DNA from: Candidatus Sulfuritelmatomonas gaucii
GTDB lineage: Bacteria; Acidobacteriota; Terriglobia; Terriglobales; Acidobacteriaceae
Reading direction: 5' to 3'
DNA: 64,000 nucleotides
NCBI GenBank assembly: GCA_900290245.1
Contig: OKRB01000002.1
Location: forward strand, 37,483-101,482
The translations under genes were made by a program, and so were the position numbers. The first letter of the stretch is position 1. Every line of letters begins with the position of its first letter. A model generated the notes under the pieces. The model searched no databases and was not told where the DNA came from. It saw only the letters and a list, made by a program, of their open reading frames with translations. Positions 8,655-18,939 of the stretch are shown here, piece after piece.

Positions 8655-10709
8655 GTGACCCATTCGCGATGGTTCTTTGTCAGTGCGATCTTCCTCGCCT
8701 CATTCCTGCTGTTTCTCGTCGAGCCCATCGCGGCCAAGCAGTTGCTCCCGTTTCTTGGCGGATCGGCTGCGGTTTGGATCACCTGCCTGGTCTTCTTTCA
8801 AACCGCGCTGCTGCTTGCCTACCTCTACGCGCACTGGCTTGCGCGCCATCCGCACTGGCGCTTGCATCTCGTTTTGCTGCTCGCCGCGTTAGGTCTTGCT
8901 GTTTTATGGGCCTTCGGACGCATCGATCTCTCGAGCGGCCCGAGCCATCCCATTGCCACCATCTTCCTCGCCCTCGGTTTATGGATCGGCCTGCCCTTTC
9001 TCGCGCTTGGCGCAACCAGCCCGCTGTTGCAGGTGTGGTGGTCGCGGGTCGAGCGCTCCGCCATTCCCTACCGCCTCTTTGCGCTTTCCAACCTGGCTTC
9101 GCTGCTGGCACTCGGCGCTTACCCAACGCTGATCGAGCCTCGCCTCACCCTGCATGCGCAGCGCATCGTCTGGTTTTGCGGCTTCGCGGCGTTTTCGTTG
9201 CTGGCCGCGATCCTGACGCTCCGCACGCGTTCCGCCGCCGCACCCATCTCCCCCGCTGCTGCGGAAGAGTCTGGGCCGCCGTCGCCGCTCGGACACAAGC
9301 TGCTGTGGCTGCTGCTGCCCATGGCCGGATCAATGCAACTGTGTGCCGTTACCGCATACATCACCGCCAACATCGCGCCCATGCCGCTGCTCTGGATTCT
9401 GCCCCTCGGCGTCTATCTGCTCACGCTGATCCTCGCCTTCGAGTTCCCGCGCCTGTTGCCGCGCGGCATCGTCGTGCGCCTTCTTGCGGTCATGCTGGGC
9501 GGGCTCGGCTACATGCTCTCGCAGGTCGACGTCACGGTGCCGATTCGCATCGGCATCGCCTTCTTTCTCATCGAGCTCTTCGTCGCATGCCTGTTCTGCC
9601 ACAGCGAGGCTTACGCGCTGCGCCCCGGGCGTGCCTCAGAATCCACGGTCTTTTATCTGCTCTTTGCCGCCGGCGGCGCACTCGGCTCGGTCCTCGTCGG
9701 AATTGCCTTTCCGCTTTTGTTCTCGTTCAACTATGACGTTGCCCTCACCTTCGTCTTCACGGCGCTGCTTGCGCTGGCGGCCACTTGGAAGGTGCACTGG
9801 GGCCAGCGCCTGCTCTGGTCGGCAGCCAGCGTTATGCTCCTGGTGCTTGTGGTCTGGATCCACATTGCTTACCAGCGCGGCACGATTGTCGCCGTGCGCA
9901 ATTTTTATGGTGCACTCCGAGTAAAGCAGGACTACAGCAGCTTTCCTGGAGCGACCGTGCGCACACTGACCAATGGCTCCATCGAGCACGGCACGCAGAT
10001 CTTCGGTTCCGACGCGCAGAGAAAAACCCCGACCACCTACTACGCCGAAGATTCCGGCATCGGGCTCGCGCTGCGTTTCTGCTGCCTCGGCCCAAACGGG
10101 TCCAGATCAACCCCGGGCCGGCCTCGCTCCATTGGCGTCATCGGCCTGGGCGCAGGAACGCTTGCCGCCTACGGCAAGCCGGGCGATCGCATCCGCTTTT
10201 ATGAAATCAATCCCGCGGTTGTGCCCATCGCGCAGAATGCCTTCACCTACATGCGCGAGTCGGGCGCGCAAATCAGCGTTGTAGTGGGCGATGGGCGCAC
10301 CTCGCTCGCAAGCGAACCGCCGCAGCACTTCGACGTGCTGGTGGTCGATGCTTTCACTGGCGATGCGATTCCGCTGCATCTGCTTACCTGCGAGGCGCTC
10401 GCCCTCTATCGCCGCAACCTGGCGCCCGGCGGAATCATCGCCTACCACGTTTCGAACCAGCACGTGGATCTGGAGCCTGCCATCGCCTTGCTGGCCCAGA
10501 ACGCAGGCATGACTGCTCGGAGCCTGACCACCCCACCTCATCCCGAACTCGGCGAGTACACTGCGCGCTGGGTGCTCGTTACAGACAATCCCACCTTCTT
10601 CTCTACCCCAGAGATCGTAGACAGTGCCCCATCTCTTCCCGTTTTCAGGCCCGGCCTGCGCCTCTGGACCGACGATTTTTCGAGCCTGCTGCCGCTGCTG
10701 CAGTGGTGA
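8655..10709 (+). CDS. Membrane protein fused to a spermidine-synthase-like domain
   Basis: A 684-residue protein from GTG 8655. The first ~420 residues contain many hydrophobic helices; the last ~200 form a soluble Rossmann methyltransferase-like fold with GVIGLGAGTLAAYG (nucleotide-binding loop) and VVVDAFTGDAIPLHLL, as in spermidine synthases. This is the fused MFS/spermidine synthase architecture. These fusions are common, but their reaction is not established; aminopropyl transfer should not be assumed. It stands alone between the atpC terminator and a convergent gene. Confidence 0.85.
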   Translation: MTHSRWFFVSAIFLASFLLFLVEPIAAKQLLPFLGGSAAVWITCLVFFQTALLLAYLYAHWLARHPHWRLHLVLLLAALGLAVLWAFGRIDLSSGPSHPIATIFLALGLWIGLPFLALGATSPLLQVWWSRVERSAIPYRLFALSNLASLLALGAYPTLIEPRLTLHAQRIVWFCGFAAFSLLAAILTLRTRSAAAPISPAAAEESGPPSPLGHKLLWLLLPMAGSMQLCAVTAYITANIAPMPLLWILPLGVYLLTLILAFEFPRLLPRGIVVRLLAVMLGGLGYMLSQVDVTVPIRIGIAFFLIELFVACLFCHSEAYALRPGRASESTVFYLLFAAGGALGSVLVGIAFPLLFSFNYDVALTFVFTALLALAATWKVHWGQRLLWSAASVMLLVLVVWIHIAYQRGTIVAVRNFYGALRVKQDYSSFPGATVRTLTNGSIEHGTQIFGSDAQRKTPTTYYAEDSGIGLALRFCCLGPNGSRSTPGRPRSIGVIGLGAGTLAAYGKPGDRIRFYEINPAVVPIAQNAFTYMRESGAQISVVVGDGRTSLASEPPQHFDVLVVDAFTGDAIPLHLLTCEALALYRRNLAPGGIIAYHVSNQHVDLEPAIALLAQNAGMTARSLTTPPHPELGEYTARWVLVTDNPTFFSTPEIVDSAPSLPVFRPGLRLWTDDFSSLLPLLQW

Positions 10710-10780
10710 GGCGCTCGACAGACTTTCCGAGGCCGAAGCCAAAACCGTTCCGGCCGGTCGGGCGACAACACCGCCCGAGC

Positions 10781-11506
10781 CTATTCCTTCAGCCGCTGCA
10801 GCGCCAGCGGCATTGCGTAGCCCATCTGCGTGAATGTGCCGCTCATCGTACTCAGGTCGTCGGCAATCTTGCCGGTAAACACCGCACCGATACCCTTGAT
10901 CTCGATGGTCAGTGTTGAACCGGCGCGCTTCACTGAAGTCGCGGGCATCCAAACCGGGCTCTGATCAGGGCTCTGCATCTTCGCGGTCAATCCGTCCTGC
11001 GTGTTCACGATTTTGAAGAAGATGCGCAGCCTGGTTGTGCCTGCATCGAGCACGCCCGTCCAGGTTCCATCAATATCCGTAGGAGGCGCGGGCTGGGGTG
11101 CGGCTGCCGCTGCGACTGCCGAAGCCTCCGAAGCCGTTAGGCGCTTGAAGTTCAGCTCGAGCGGCTGCCCCTGCGTCCAGATGCCGTCAATCTCAGTGAC
11201 GTCCTTGTTGACGGTGCCTTCATACGTTCCGTGAACGGCATCTACCGTCAGACTCAGCTTTGCATCCTTCAGTGAAATCGCGCTGACCGGGATCCCGTAC
11301 GCACCCTGGTCCACGCTGTCGAGAGTGGCCGTGAGCGCGCCATCCTTGCCCGCAGTAACGTGCAGCACGAGCCGCAATTGAACGCCTCCCGCGCTTAACG
11401 TTCCCTGCCAATCGCCCGCCAGTTGCGCCTGCGCCCGGCAGGCAGGAGCAAGCATCGCAGCCAGGCCGATTGATAAAGCCAGATTACGAATCGTGATGCC
11501 GTTCAT
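10781..11506 (-). CDS. Secreted protein with two repeated beta domains
   Basis: ATG at 11506 (MNGITIRN) is preferred to TTG at 11527 because GGGAGAGAACG just before it is a good ribosome binding site; this gives 241 residues. A signal peptide ends around ACRAQA (about residue 26). The mature part repeats one module twice: GDWQGTLSAGGVQLRLVLHV near residues 29-48 and GTWTGVLDAGTTRLRIFFKI near 145-164, joined by an Ala/Pro-rich linker. Acidobacterial genomes carry many such proteins, some fused to hydrolases. Function unknown. Confidence 0.8.
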   Translation of the reverse strand: MNGITIRNLALSIGLAAMLAPACRAQAQLAGDWQGTLSAGGVQLRLVLHVTAGKDGALTATLDSVDQGAYGIPVSAISLKDAKLSLTVDAVHGTYEGTVNKDVTEIDGIWTQGQPLELNFKRLTASEASAVAAAAAPQPAPPTDIDGTWTGVLDAGTTRLRIFFKIVNTQDGLTAKMQSPDQSPVWMPATSVKRAGSTLTIEIKGIGAVFTGKIADDLSTMSGTFTQMGYAMPLALQRLKE

Positions 11507-11802
11507 CGTTCTCTCCCTCTTGAGCAAAGCATCCTAGCAGAACCGGGCAAGGGCAGCGCTGCGCGCCATCACCGTTCCTCTGTTCCGTCGCCTCCCGATC
11601 CCGCATTTCTCCCGCTGCGGCCAGCGAAATCGCAGCCGCAACGCGGATTCTTCATCAGCAAAAACCAGCCTGCACCCACCACGCGGACTGTACGAACACG
11701 GGAGAAATGCCTTAAAGTGACAATCGAGGCTTCTCCCGCGCAAAACGCTGGAATTGCGCGACCTGCATCGAGCCGCAACCTGCTTCCTTGAAGGAATCAC
11801 GC

Positions 11803-13791
11803 ATGTCCACCTTGTCACCTTCCGTTGCCAACCGGGATATCGACTCCACGCTGCGCGAGAACCGCGTCTTTCCGCCGCCGCCCGAGTTCAGCGCCCGGGC
11901 CCACATCAAGAGCCTCGCCGAATACGAAGCACTCCACAAGCAATCCATTGAAGACCCGGAAAAATTCTGGGACGGCGTGGCGCGCGAATTGCACTGGTTC
12001 AAGCCGTGGGACAAGGTTCTTGAGTGGAATCTGCCGTGGGCCAAGTGGTTCGTCGGCGGCAAGATGAACTTGAGCTACAACTGCCTTGACCGCCATCTAG
12101 ACGGTCCTCGCCGCGACAAGACCGCGCTCATCTGGGAAGGCGAGCCGGGCGAGATTCGCCGCCTGACATACGCGGAGCTGCACGCCGAAGTGCAGAAGTT
12201 CGCCAACGTGCTCAAGTCGCTCGGCATCCAGAAGGGCGACCGCGTAGCCATCTACATGGGCATGACGCCCGAGCTGGCCATTGCGCTGCTGGCTTGCGCG
12301 CGCATCGGCGCCATTCACTCCGTCATCTTTGGCGGATTCGCCGCCAACGCCATCGCCGACCGGGTTGCCGACTCGGGATGCGTGGCCATCATCACGCAGG
12401 ACACAAGCTATCGCCGCGGCAACGAGGTCAAGCTCAAGGCAACCGTGGACGAAGCCATGCCCGCCTGCCACACGGTGAAGCACGTGATCGTGTACCGCCG
12501 CGCCGGCTCAGCGGTGAACATGGTGGCGGGCCGCGATCACTGGTGGCACGATCTTGTGGCCAAGGCCGCGCCCGAGTGCCCCGCCGAGCCCATGGACTCG
12601 GAGGACTCGCTCTACATCCTCTACACTTCCGGCACCACCGGCAAGCCCAAGGGCCTGGTCCACACCACCGGCGGCTACGCCGTGCAGACTTACATCACCA
12701 CGAAGTACATCTTCGATCTGCGCGACGAAGACATTTACTGGTGTACGGCCGACATCGGCTGGGTCACCGGCCACTCCTATGTGGTGTATGGCCCGCTGCA
12801 GTGCGGCGCCACGGTGCTGATGTATGAAGGCGCTCCGAATTATCCTGACTTTTCGCGCTTCTGGAAGATCATTGATGATCACCGCGTAACGATTTTCTAC
12901 ACCGCGCCCACGGCTATCCGCGCCTTCATCAAGTGGGGTCACGAGTTCGTCGACAAGTACAAGCTCGACTCGCTGCGGCTGCTCGGCACCGTCGGCGAGC
13001 CCATCAATCCCGAGGCGTGGATGTGGTACCGCGAGAAGATCGGGCGCAATCGCTGCCCCATCGTCGACACCTGGTGGCAGACCGAGACGGGCGCCATCAT
13101 GATCTCGCCGCTGCCCGGCGCCATCGCCACCAAGCCCGGCTCGGCGACGCGGCCATTTTTCGGCATTCAGCCTGAGGTCGTCACGCGCCCCGATGCCAAC
13201 GGGAATTTCAAGACGGTCCCTGCCGGCAGCGGCGGCCTGCTGGTGATTCGCAAGCCGTGGCCGTCGATGGCCCGGACGGTGTACGGCGATCCCGAGCGCT
13301 ACAAAAAGACGTATTGGTCCGACGTTCCCGGCTGCTACTTCACCGGCGATGGCGCGCGCCAGGACGCCCACGGCTACTTCTGGCTGATGGGCCGCGTCGA
13401 CGACGTGATCAACGTGAGCGGGCATCGCCTGGGAACGATGGAGGTCGAGTCCGCGCTCGTCGCGCATCCCAAGGTGGCCGAGGCCGCGGTCGTCGGCCGT
13501 CCCGACGATCTCAAGGGCCAGGCCATCGCAGCTTTCGTCACCCTCGAGAGCGGGAATCAGCCCGGCCCGGAGCTCAAAGACGAGCTGCGCAAGTGGGTGG
13601 CGAAAGAGATCGGCGCGCTGGCGCGGCCTGATGATATCCGATTCACCGAGGCATTGCCCAAAACGCGCAGCGGCAAAATCATGCGCCGCCTGCTGCGTGA
13701 GCTCGCTACTCATGGCGAAGTCAAGGGCGACGTGACCACGCTCGAAGACTTCACCGTAATCGCCAAGCTGCGCGAAGCGGAAGAAGGCTGA
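11803..13791 (+). CDS. acs: Acetyl-CoA synthetase
   Basis: This AMP-forming enzyme converts acetate, ATP and CoA to acetyl-CoA. Start ATG 11803 has AAGGA eight bases upstream; the TTG at 11788 would place that site inside the gene. The 662 residues match the family length. Visible motifs are [11 protein letters not shown] (phosphate loop), WWQTETG (acetate-pocket region), the [13 protein letters not shown] hinge, and the C-terminal lysine in [10 protein letters not shown] that is the usual acetylation-control site. No regulator is adjacent. Confidence 0.96.
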   Translation: MSTLSPSVANRDIDSTLRENRVFPPPPEFSARAHIKSLAEYEALHKQSIEDPEKFWDGVARELHWFKPWDKVLEWNLPWAKWFVGGKMNLSYNCLDRHLDGPRRDKTALIWEGEPGEIRRLTYAELHAEVQKFANVLKSLGIQKGDRVAIYMGMTPELAIALLACARIGAIHSVIFGGFAANAIADRVADSGCVAIITQDTSYRRGNEVKLKATVDEAMPACHTVKHVIVYRRAGSAVNMVAGRDHWWHDLVAKAAPECPAEPMDSEDSLYILYTSGTTGKPKGLVHTTGGYAVQTYITTKYIFDLRDEDIYWCTADIGWVTGHSYVVYGPLQCGATVLMYEGAPNYPDFSRFWKIIDDHRVTIFYTAPTAIRAFIKWGHEFVDKYKLDSLRLLGTVGEPINPEAWMWYREKIGRNRCPIVDTWWQTETGAIMISPLPGAIATKPGSATRPFFGIQPEVVTRPDANGNFKTVPAGSGGLLVIRKPWPSMARTVYGDPERYKKTYWSDVPGCYFTGDGARQDAHGYFWLMGRVDDVINVSGHRLGTMEVESALVAHPKVAEAAVVGRPDDLKGQAIAAFVTLESGNQPGPELKDELRKWVAKEIGALARPDDIRFTEALPKTRSGKIMRRLLRELATHGEVKGDVTTLEDFTVIAKLREAEEG

Positions 13792-13955
13792 GTCTGCCTC
13801 AACGCGCTTACAGTCGGCATAACCTCCCAATTGCCGACGATCCGACCTGAACCTATGATGCTGGTCCGGACCGCTTTTAGATCAGAGCCTCATTGCGCTC
13901 CTTCATTGCAAGAAAAGGCTCGATCGGACGCCGCCATCTGCGAAGGCTGTGTGGA

Positions 13956-14723
13956 TTATTCTTTGCTGCTGACGAGAGAGAACATGGCTCCCTGAGGGTC
14001 CTGGCCATTGATGATCCAGCTTCCTCCGGGTACCTGCACGGGGCCGTTCATGATCTTTCCGCCGCCGGATTCAACACGTTTGATGGCTGCCTTTATCGAG
14101 TCGACGTTGAAGTAGAAGTTCCAGCATGAAACAGGGATTTGGGGCGTTTTGGTCATCATCCCGCCGTCCCCCATTTCCTTGTGGTCGCCTTCGTCGAAGA
14201 TGCGATAGACACCCATGGGTCCCATGTCCATATCGCTGACCTTGGTCCAGCCAAAGAGCTTTTTGTAGAAGTCGGAAGCTGCTTCGACGTCAGTTGTGTA
14301 GAGTTCGTGCCAGCCGATGGTGCCGGGAGTCGGTGGTGCGGGGCGTTGCGGCGAGGGCATTTTTGGGTGAGGGGTGAAGACCACAATGGCAGCGCCCTGC
14401 GGATCGGACATGACGGCGAAGCGAAGCATTTCGGGAACGTCGGTGGCGGGCTTCCACAATTTGCCGCCGGCTTCGACAATCTTTTCGACATGAGCATCAA
14501 CATCACCGACCGCAATGTAGCCTATCCATGCGACATGTCCGGGGATGTTCAGCATGCCGGCAATTCCAACCTCACCGAGGTTGAAGGTAGTGTACTGGGG
14601 GCCGTCAGTGCCGGGCATTTCATGGGTCGTCCAGCCGACAACGTCAGAGTAAAACTTGCCGGCTGCTTTCGTATCGCTGGTCATCAGTTCGTACCAGCTG
14701 AACTTACCTTTTGGCGTAAACAT
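13956..14723 (-). CDS. VOC family protein with two glyoxalase-fold domains
   Basis: 255 residues with AAGGAGA before the ATG. Two related modules are present: the first begins FSWYELMTSDTKAAGKFYSD (about residues 8-27) and the second IGWHELYTTDVEAASDFYKK (about 136-155). This is the double VOC layout of CFP32/hydroxylase-like proteins. Metal-ligand positions are only partly recognisable, so an enzymatic role is uncertain. It is transcribed alone. Confidence 0.85.
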   Translation of the reverse strand: MFTPKGKFSWYELMTSDTKAAGKFYSDVVGWTTHEMPGTDGPQYTTFNLGEVGIAGMLNIPGHVAWIGYIAVGDVDAHVEKIVEAGGKLWKPATDVPEMLRFAVMSDPQGAAIVVFTPHPKMPSPQRPAPPTPGTIGWHELYTTDVEAASDFYKKLFGWTKVSDMDMGPMGVYRIFDEGDHKEMGDGGMMTKTPQIPVSCWNFYFNVDSIKAAIKRVESGGGKIMNGPVQVPGGSWIINGQDPQGAMFSLVSSKE

Positions 14724-15000
14724 CGCGAGAGATTCTCCTTTTTGGCGGACTCACCTGGGAGTCAGCGTCCAGTGGGCTGCAGAGTTGATATCAACTTGAG
14801 CACAGGCGTGTCAATTGGGCAGAAGTTAATTTTGGTTGACGGGATGCGCCAATGCAGACGTGTCGTCTAAGTTCGACACGGGACATTTGCAGGAAGTGCC
14901 GCGCGCAAAAGGATCAATGTGTGCTCAGCATTCTTGGAGTGAAGGGACTTTTTTTGAGGCTTGCTCCGGGAATTGCTGCAACTCCCGGGAGATAAGCGCC

Positions 15001-15927
15001 TCATGCGGCAGCTCCGCTCGTTGTTCCGCCGACAGAGACGGCTTGAGGCATATGGCGCCTCTGCGGCGTGGGTAACGGATGGCGATCAAGCCACTCAAGC
15101 ACGATGCGGTTTGCCAGTTCGGGCGTCTCTTCGAACACGGCGTGACCACCTCCCGGCAGCACGATGAGTTCGGAACCGCTCAGTGTGCGGTTCAGCTTAA
15201 CGGCGGAAATCAAGTCGACCGTATAATCGCGATCGCCCCACAGCAGCAGAGTTGGAATGCCCTTCACACGGCCGAGCGCGGCTTTCAGCTTAGCCCTCTC
15301 TGAGAACCAGCAGCGAACAATTGAGAGAACGTGGCGCAATGTGACCGGGTTCCGCAGTACATCGACAATCTCATGCAAACATCGATCGACCACGCGGCCG
15401 GCTCCTCCATACAGCTCTCCGAGGACGATGCGCTGAATCTGCGCCGGAGAATAGGGCAGCAGCCTGGCGAGAAGTCCCCCCCACACGGTGCCATACGTAC
15501 GCACAATCTGATCACCTGAGCGAGAGTAGGGGTTGGCGGGCGCGAAGAGGGCGAGCCTGCGCACGCGCCGGGGATGCAACGCGGCAAGCATGAGCGCGAC
15601 GGCACCCCCGTATGAGTGAGCGACGAGATCGGCCTCGGGAAGTTCGAGCGCGTCCATGACTGCGATGATGCGATTGGCTGTGGCCTGAAGTCCCGGGTCC
15701 AGACCTCCGACTCGCTGCGACTTGCCCATGTTCACCAGGTCGATCGCATAGATGGCGGCATGCTGAGCGAGGGCAGCAATGTTATTCCGCCAGTTTCGAC
15801 TTGAACCCAGCAATCCATGAATGAGCAGCATCGGTCTGCCGCTTCCAGCATGGAGATAGTGGACGCGAACGGCACCGACATCCACAAATGCTTCTTCGTA
15901 CGCCGGTTGCGGGGCCTCCTGCATCAT
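15001..15927 (-). CDS. Alpha/beta-fold hydrolase
   Basis: The frame is open to 16071, but ATG 15927 (MMQEAPQPAYEE) has GAGGA about nine bases upstream and starts just before the fold, giving 308 residues. The oxyanion motif is HGLLGSSRNW, the nucleophile AHSYGGA, the acid WGDRDYTVD and the catalytic His GGGHAVF. This is a generic lipase/haloalkane-dehalogenase-like hydrolase; the substrate is unknown. It stands alone. Confidence 0.85.
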   Translation of the reverse strand: MMQEAPQPAYEEAFVDVGAVRVHYLHAGSGRPMLLIHGLLGSSRNWRNNIAALAQHAAIYAIDLVNMGKSQRVGGLDPGLQATANRIIAVMDALELPEADLVAHSYGGAVALMLAALHPRRVRRLALFAPANPYSRSGDQIVRTYGTVWGGLLARLLPYSPAQIQRIVLGELYGGAGRVVDRCLHEIVDVLRNPVTLRHVLSIVRCWFSERAKLKAALGRVKGIPTLLLWGDRDYTVDLISAVKLNRTLSGSELIVLPGGGHAVFEETPELANRIVLEWLDRHPLPTPQRRHMPQAVSVGGTTSGAAA

Positions 15928-16181
15928 CGCAAGAATTCCTCGTATATAACTTGGCCCTGTTGCATACTGCTTCATGCGGTATGCGCTGCGGAGAAGCGAA
16001 TTACCAAATGCAACCCAGCGAATGATTTGATGTTTGGGGAGACTATGTTTGGGCCCCTCCCCTGAAAACAATCGCGTCGACGGTAGTCCGGTCTCTGTGC
16101 GCCCAGCGAATCTGCCTCCCTATAATTGAAGTGGGATTGGCGCGCTCTCCGCCTTATCGACCTTACTGTTTTGGGGAACGC

Positions 16182-16754
16182 ATGGCTGCACTGATTGAAG
16201 CGATCGACGTAAAGCGCAAGATGGTTTTTGAGTTTGAAGGCACTCCGTATTATTGCCTTGAAGTCGAGGTCTCCACTCCAACGGCCCGTGGCGGCCAGAC
16301 TCTCGTTCGCCTCAAGATGCGCAACCTGCTCACGCGCGCCGTCTTCGACAAAACCTTCAAAGCCGGGGAAAAGTTCAAGGAGCCGGACCTGGAAATTGTC
16401 GAGTCCTCCTACCTCTACAGTGATTCTGAAGGCTCTTACTTTCTCGACCAGCAGAGCTTCGATACGCACACGCTCTCCCCGAGCATGGTTGGCGACGCGA
16501 CGGACTTTCTCGTCGATGGCTCGCTGATCCAGTTGCACAAGTTCAACGGAAACCCCATCGGGTTGCAGTTGCCGGCCCAGGTTGAGCTCAAAGTTGCGTA
16601 TACCGAGCCCGGAGTGCGCGGCAACACATCAGGCGACGTAACCAAGCTCGCACGGCTCGAAACTGGCCTCGAGATCAAGGTTCCTCTCTACGTTCAGGAG
16701 GGCGAGAAGGTGAAGGTTTACACCGAAACCAGGGAGTTCGCCGGCCGCGCCTGA
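16182..16754 (+). CDS. efp: Elongation factor P with an EfpL/YeiP-type loop
   Basis: EF-P binds between the ribosomal P and E sites and relieves stalling on polyproline. ATG 16182 follows GGGGA with good spacing, giving 190 residues in the KOW/OB/OB layout. The N-terminal loop, which carries the modified Lys or Arg in classical EF-P (PGKG type), reads STPTARGGQT here. That matches the PTARGA loop of the EfpL (YeiP) group, so the usual modified lysine is absent. No epmA, epmB or earP modification gene is nearby. The C-terminal PGVRGNTSGDVTK and TGLEIKVPLYVQ segments are typical. Confidence 0.92.
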   Translation: MAALIEAIDVKRKMVFEFEGTPYYCLEVEVSTPTARGGQTLVRLKMRNLLTRAVFDKTFKAGEKFKEPDLEIVESSYLYSDSEGSYFLDQQSFDTHTLSPSMVGDATDFLVDGSLIQLHKFNGNPIGLQLPAQVELKVAYTEPGVRGNTSGDVTKLARLETGLEIKVPLYVQEGEKVKVYTETREFAGRA

Positions 16755-16773
16755 ATGTCGCTCGAAGTGCGAT

Positions 16774-17025
16774 TCAAGGTTTGCGAGGCGCGTTCGACAA
16801 CTTGCGCCATGCCCACCGAACGAAAATTACAAAACTCCATATAAAGGCTGGCGCTCCGACAGGAGCGAATGCAACCGCGGGCAGGAAACCGTCAATGTTG
16901 TTTCCGTTCGGACCTGAGCAGCCATGGCTCAAGCAGTACTCGCCCGCCCACAGAATTGAGAACATCCACAGACCGGCAATCACATATGCGATGGTTCTGA
17001 GGATGCGCATACCTATTCGTACCAC
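16774..17025 (-). CDS. Small two-helix membrane protein
   Basis: An 83-residue frame with two hydrophobic helices (about residues 7-27 and 47-70) and a Cys-Ser-His-Gly-Cys stretch between them (CLSHGCSGPNGNN). It ends convergent with the EF-P gene with only 19 bases between. No family is recognised; the hydrophobic pattern and compact spacing argue that it is real. Confidence 0.6.
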   Translation of the reverse strand: MVRIGMRILRTIAYVIAGLWMFSILWAGEYCLSHGCSGPNGNNIDGFLPAVAFAPVGAPAFIWSFVIFVRWAWRKLSNAPRKP

Positions 17026-17114
17026 CCATTTTTAGGAGCGGAGCGCTGGAAGCGGTTCCAATCGGCGTGCGAATCGGCGGCTAATCGACGAGTCCGCTTC
17101 GGTAACCTTAGAGC

Positions 17115-17720
17115 ATGGAGCTTGCATTCCAACCTCTGCAGGGCCGCTTCGTGCGCCTTGAGCCGTTCAGGCCCGGGCTCAAGGAAGAGGTGCGCGCCGC
17201 CGTCGATTGCGATCCGGAAACCTGGGCCATCATGGCGGGCTGCGCCCTGGGCGATCGCTTTGAGGAGTTCTGGTCAGCGGCCTGCAGCGCGCCGGCATCC
17301 GAGCGCATGCCGTACGCTATCCGCAGGCTCGCCGATGGTCGGGTTGTGGGCGTGTCTTCGATGTATCTCGCGCTCGTCAGTCAGGGCGGAATCGAAATCG
17401 GCAGCTCGTTCGTGCATCCTGATGCGCGCGGCGGCCCTGTCAATCCTGAGGCCAAGCTGCTCATGCTCGGCCATGCGTTCGCCGCCGGAGCGGCGCGGGT
17501 GCAGTTTCGCGTGGACACGCGCAACCTGCGCAGCCAGGCAGCCGTCGCCAGGCTGGGCGCGGTGCGCGAAGGCATTCTGCGCCGCGACCGGATCACGTGG
17601 AACGGCTTCATCCGCGACACAGTGTTCTTCTCGATCCTCGATTCCGAATGGCCCGCGGTAAAGCTGCGCCTGGAAGAGCGCCTCGCAGGTTTCCGTCCGG
17701 AAGAAAACGCCGCATTGTGA
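17115..17720 (+). CDS. GNAT acetyltransferase, RimJ/RimL type
   Basis: 201 residues. The start of the fold LQGRFVRLEPFRP, the core strand GGIEIGSSFVHPDARGG and the C-terminal NLRSQAAVARLGAVREGILRR are the standard RimJ/RimL pattern for acetyl-CoA-dependent N-acetyltransferases. The R-x-x-G-x-G/A acetyl-CoA loop is degenerate. The target (ribosomal protein, other protein N-terminus or small molecule) cannot be assigned. It converges with the GT87 gene. Confidence 0.85.
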   Translation: MELAFQPLQGRFVRLEPFRPGLKEEVRAAVDCDPETWAIMAGCALGDRFEEFWSAACSAPASERMPYAIRRLADGRVVGVSSMYLALVSQGGIEIGSSFVHPDARGGPVNPEAKLLMLGHAFAAGAARVQFRVDTRNLRSQAAVARLGAVREGILRRDRITWNGFIRDTVFFSILDSEWPAVKLRLEERLAGFRPEENAAL

Positions 17721-17737
17721 CGCCGCTTCGCCGCGCA

Positions 17738-18913
17738 TCACTCGGTGATGGCCGCCATCTCTGAATGAACGACGCGCGCGCCGCTCTTGTTCCGCGTCGC
17801 CATCAGATACCAGATCAGCCATGCAGGCGCGGTCCACAAATAAAACGGCGAAGGCAGTTGAATGGAAAAGATCACGCCCGGCAGGCCCGCAGCCACAACA
17901 AGCCCGAGCAGAATCCAGTCCCAAAGACTTTTTCCCGCGGCAAACATCCCCGCCAAAATGGCTGGAAACAGCAGCGCCTGGTCACTGTACCAGGAATACG
18001 GAGAGCATGCGACAGAGACCAGCAGCACAAGCATTCCCTGGTCCGTCCACGCCCAGCGGTCGCGCCGCGTCCAATAGAACCACGCCGACCATGCGCACCC
18101 AATCGCGACGGGCAGAAACTCGATCCATTTGTCGTGGCGATCGATCAAAAATCTCAGAGCCACGCCGACGGTCGGCAGAAACACATCCATGATGCGCGCT
18201 GACTGCATCAACTGCCGGTATTGCGTCCAGATGTTGCGGTCAACGCTGAGCGTGAGCGCACAGCTCGCAGCCAATGCGATCAGGAAACCGCCGACAACTT
18301 GGAACTTTCTTTGCCGCGCCGACCAGAGCAAGAGCACCACAATGCACGCCAGAAACAAGTGCGGTTTCAGAGCGCACGGCAGCAGCGCCGCCCCCGCGAG
18401 CCACGGCCGCGTCTTGTGGAGGTAGAGAAAGAGAACGACTCCGAGCAGAAAAAAGATGCCGAGCTGGCCCGCCATCAGGCACGAGAGTGTGGGAGGAAAC
18501 GCAAAAGCAAGCAGGTGCAGCCGGGTATCGCGGCGTCCAAAGATCATCCAAAGCAGCCACGTAGAGACGCCGGTTGCGCCCAGCATCACAAGCAGCCACA
18601 GAATCAGTGCCGGTTTTGCGCCCAGGTAGCCGAGCGGCAGCACGAAGAAAAATGCAACCGGTGGGCTCATGGAGATCTTCGGCGTGTTTTCCTCCATCCC
18701 GAGGGCTTTTTCCAAACCGAAGATCGCGCCGACGTCGTAAGGGTTGGCGCCCTGAATCAACTGTCGCTCCGCTGCCCAATACTGGATGAAATCGCGCCCG
18801 GTGACGCTCTTGCTGTCAATGCTGAAGGCATAGATTCCGGCGACCAGGCACACGCCGGCAGCAATAATTAAAGCTGCGGCGAACTTTCGCGCCAGGTTCT
18901 TCTCGTCCGGCAT
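17738..18913 (-). CDS. GT87 (DUF2029) membrane glycosyltransferase
   Basis: 391 residues with about ten hydrophobic helices. The first periplasmic loop GRDFIQYWAAERQLIQGANP with its Asp, and the later CALKPHLFL segment, match DUF2029/GT87 polyprenyl-phosphate-dependent mannosyl- or arabinosyltransferases. Its product in this organism is unknown. A three-copy 22-base repeat lies just upstream of its start (18940-19005). Confidence 0.85.
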   Translation of the reverse strand: MPDEKNLARKFAAALIIAAGVCLVAGIYAFSIDSKSVTGRDFIQYWAAERQLIQGANPYDVGAIFGLEKALGMEENTPKISMSPPVAFFFVLPLGYLGAKPALILWLLVMLGATGVSTWLLWMIFGRRDTRLHLLAFAFPPTLSCLMAGQLGIFFLLGVVLFLYLHKTRPWLAGAALLPCALKPHLFLACIVVLLLWSARQRKFQVVGGFLIALAASCALTLSVDRNIWTQYRQLMQSARIMDVFLPTVGVALRFLIDRHDKWIEFLPVAIGCAWSAWFYWTRRDRWAWTDQGMLVLLVSVACSPYSWYSDQALLFPAILAGMFAAGKSLWDWILLGLVVAAGLPGVIFSIQLPSPFYLWTAPAWLIWYLMATRNKSGARVVHSEMAAITE

Positions 18914-18939
18914 GGGATCATCTTATGCAGCCAACATTC

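Noticed and set aside
8549..9736. 395-codon plus-strand frame
   Set aside because: Overlaps the membrane/spermidine-synthase fusion in another frame; Arg/Ala/Pro-rich shadow.
12508..13830. 440-codon minus-strand frame
   Set aside because: Antisense to acs; its composition is that of a codon shadow.
14966..14993. Hairpin CCGGGA...TCCCGG after the 15 kb hydrolase
   Set aside because: No T-run on the transcribed strand; the stem is short.
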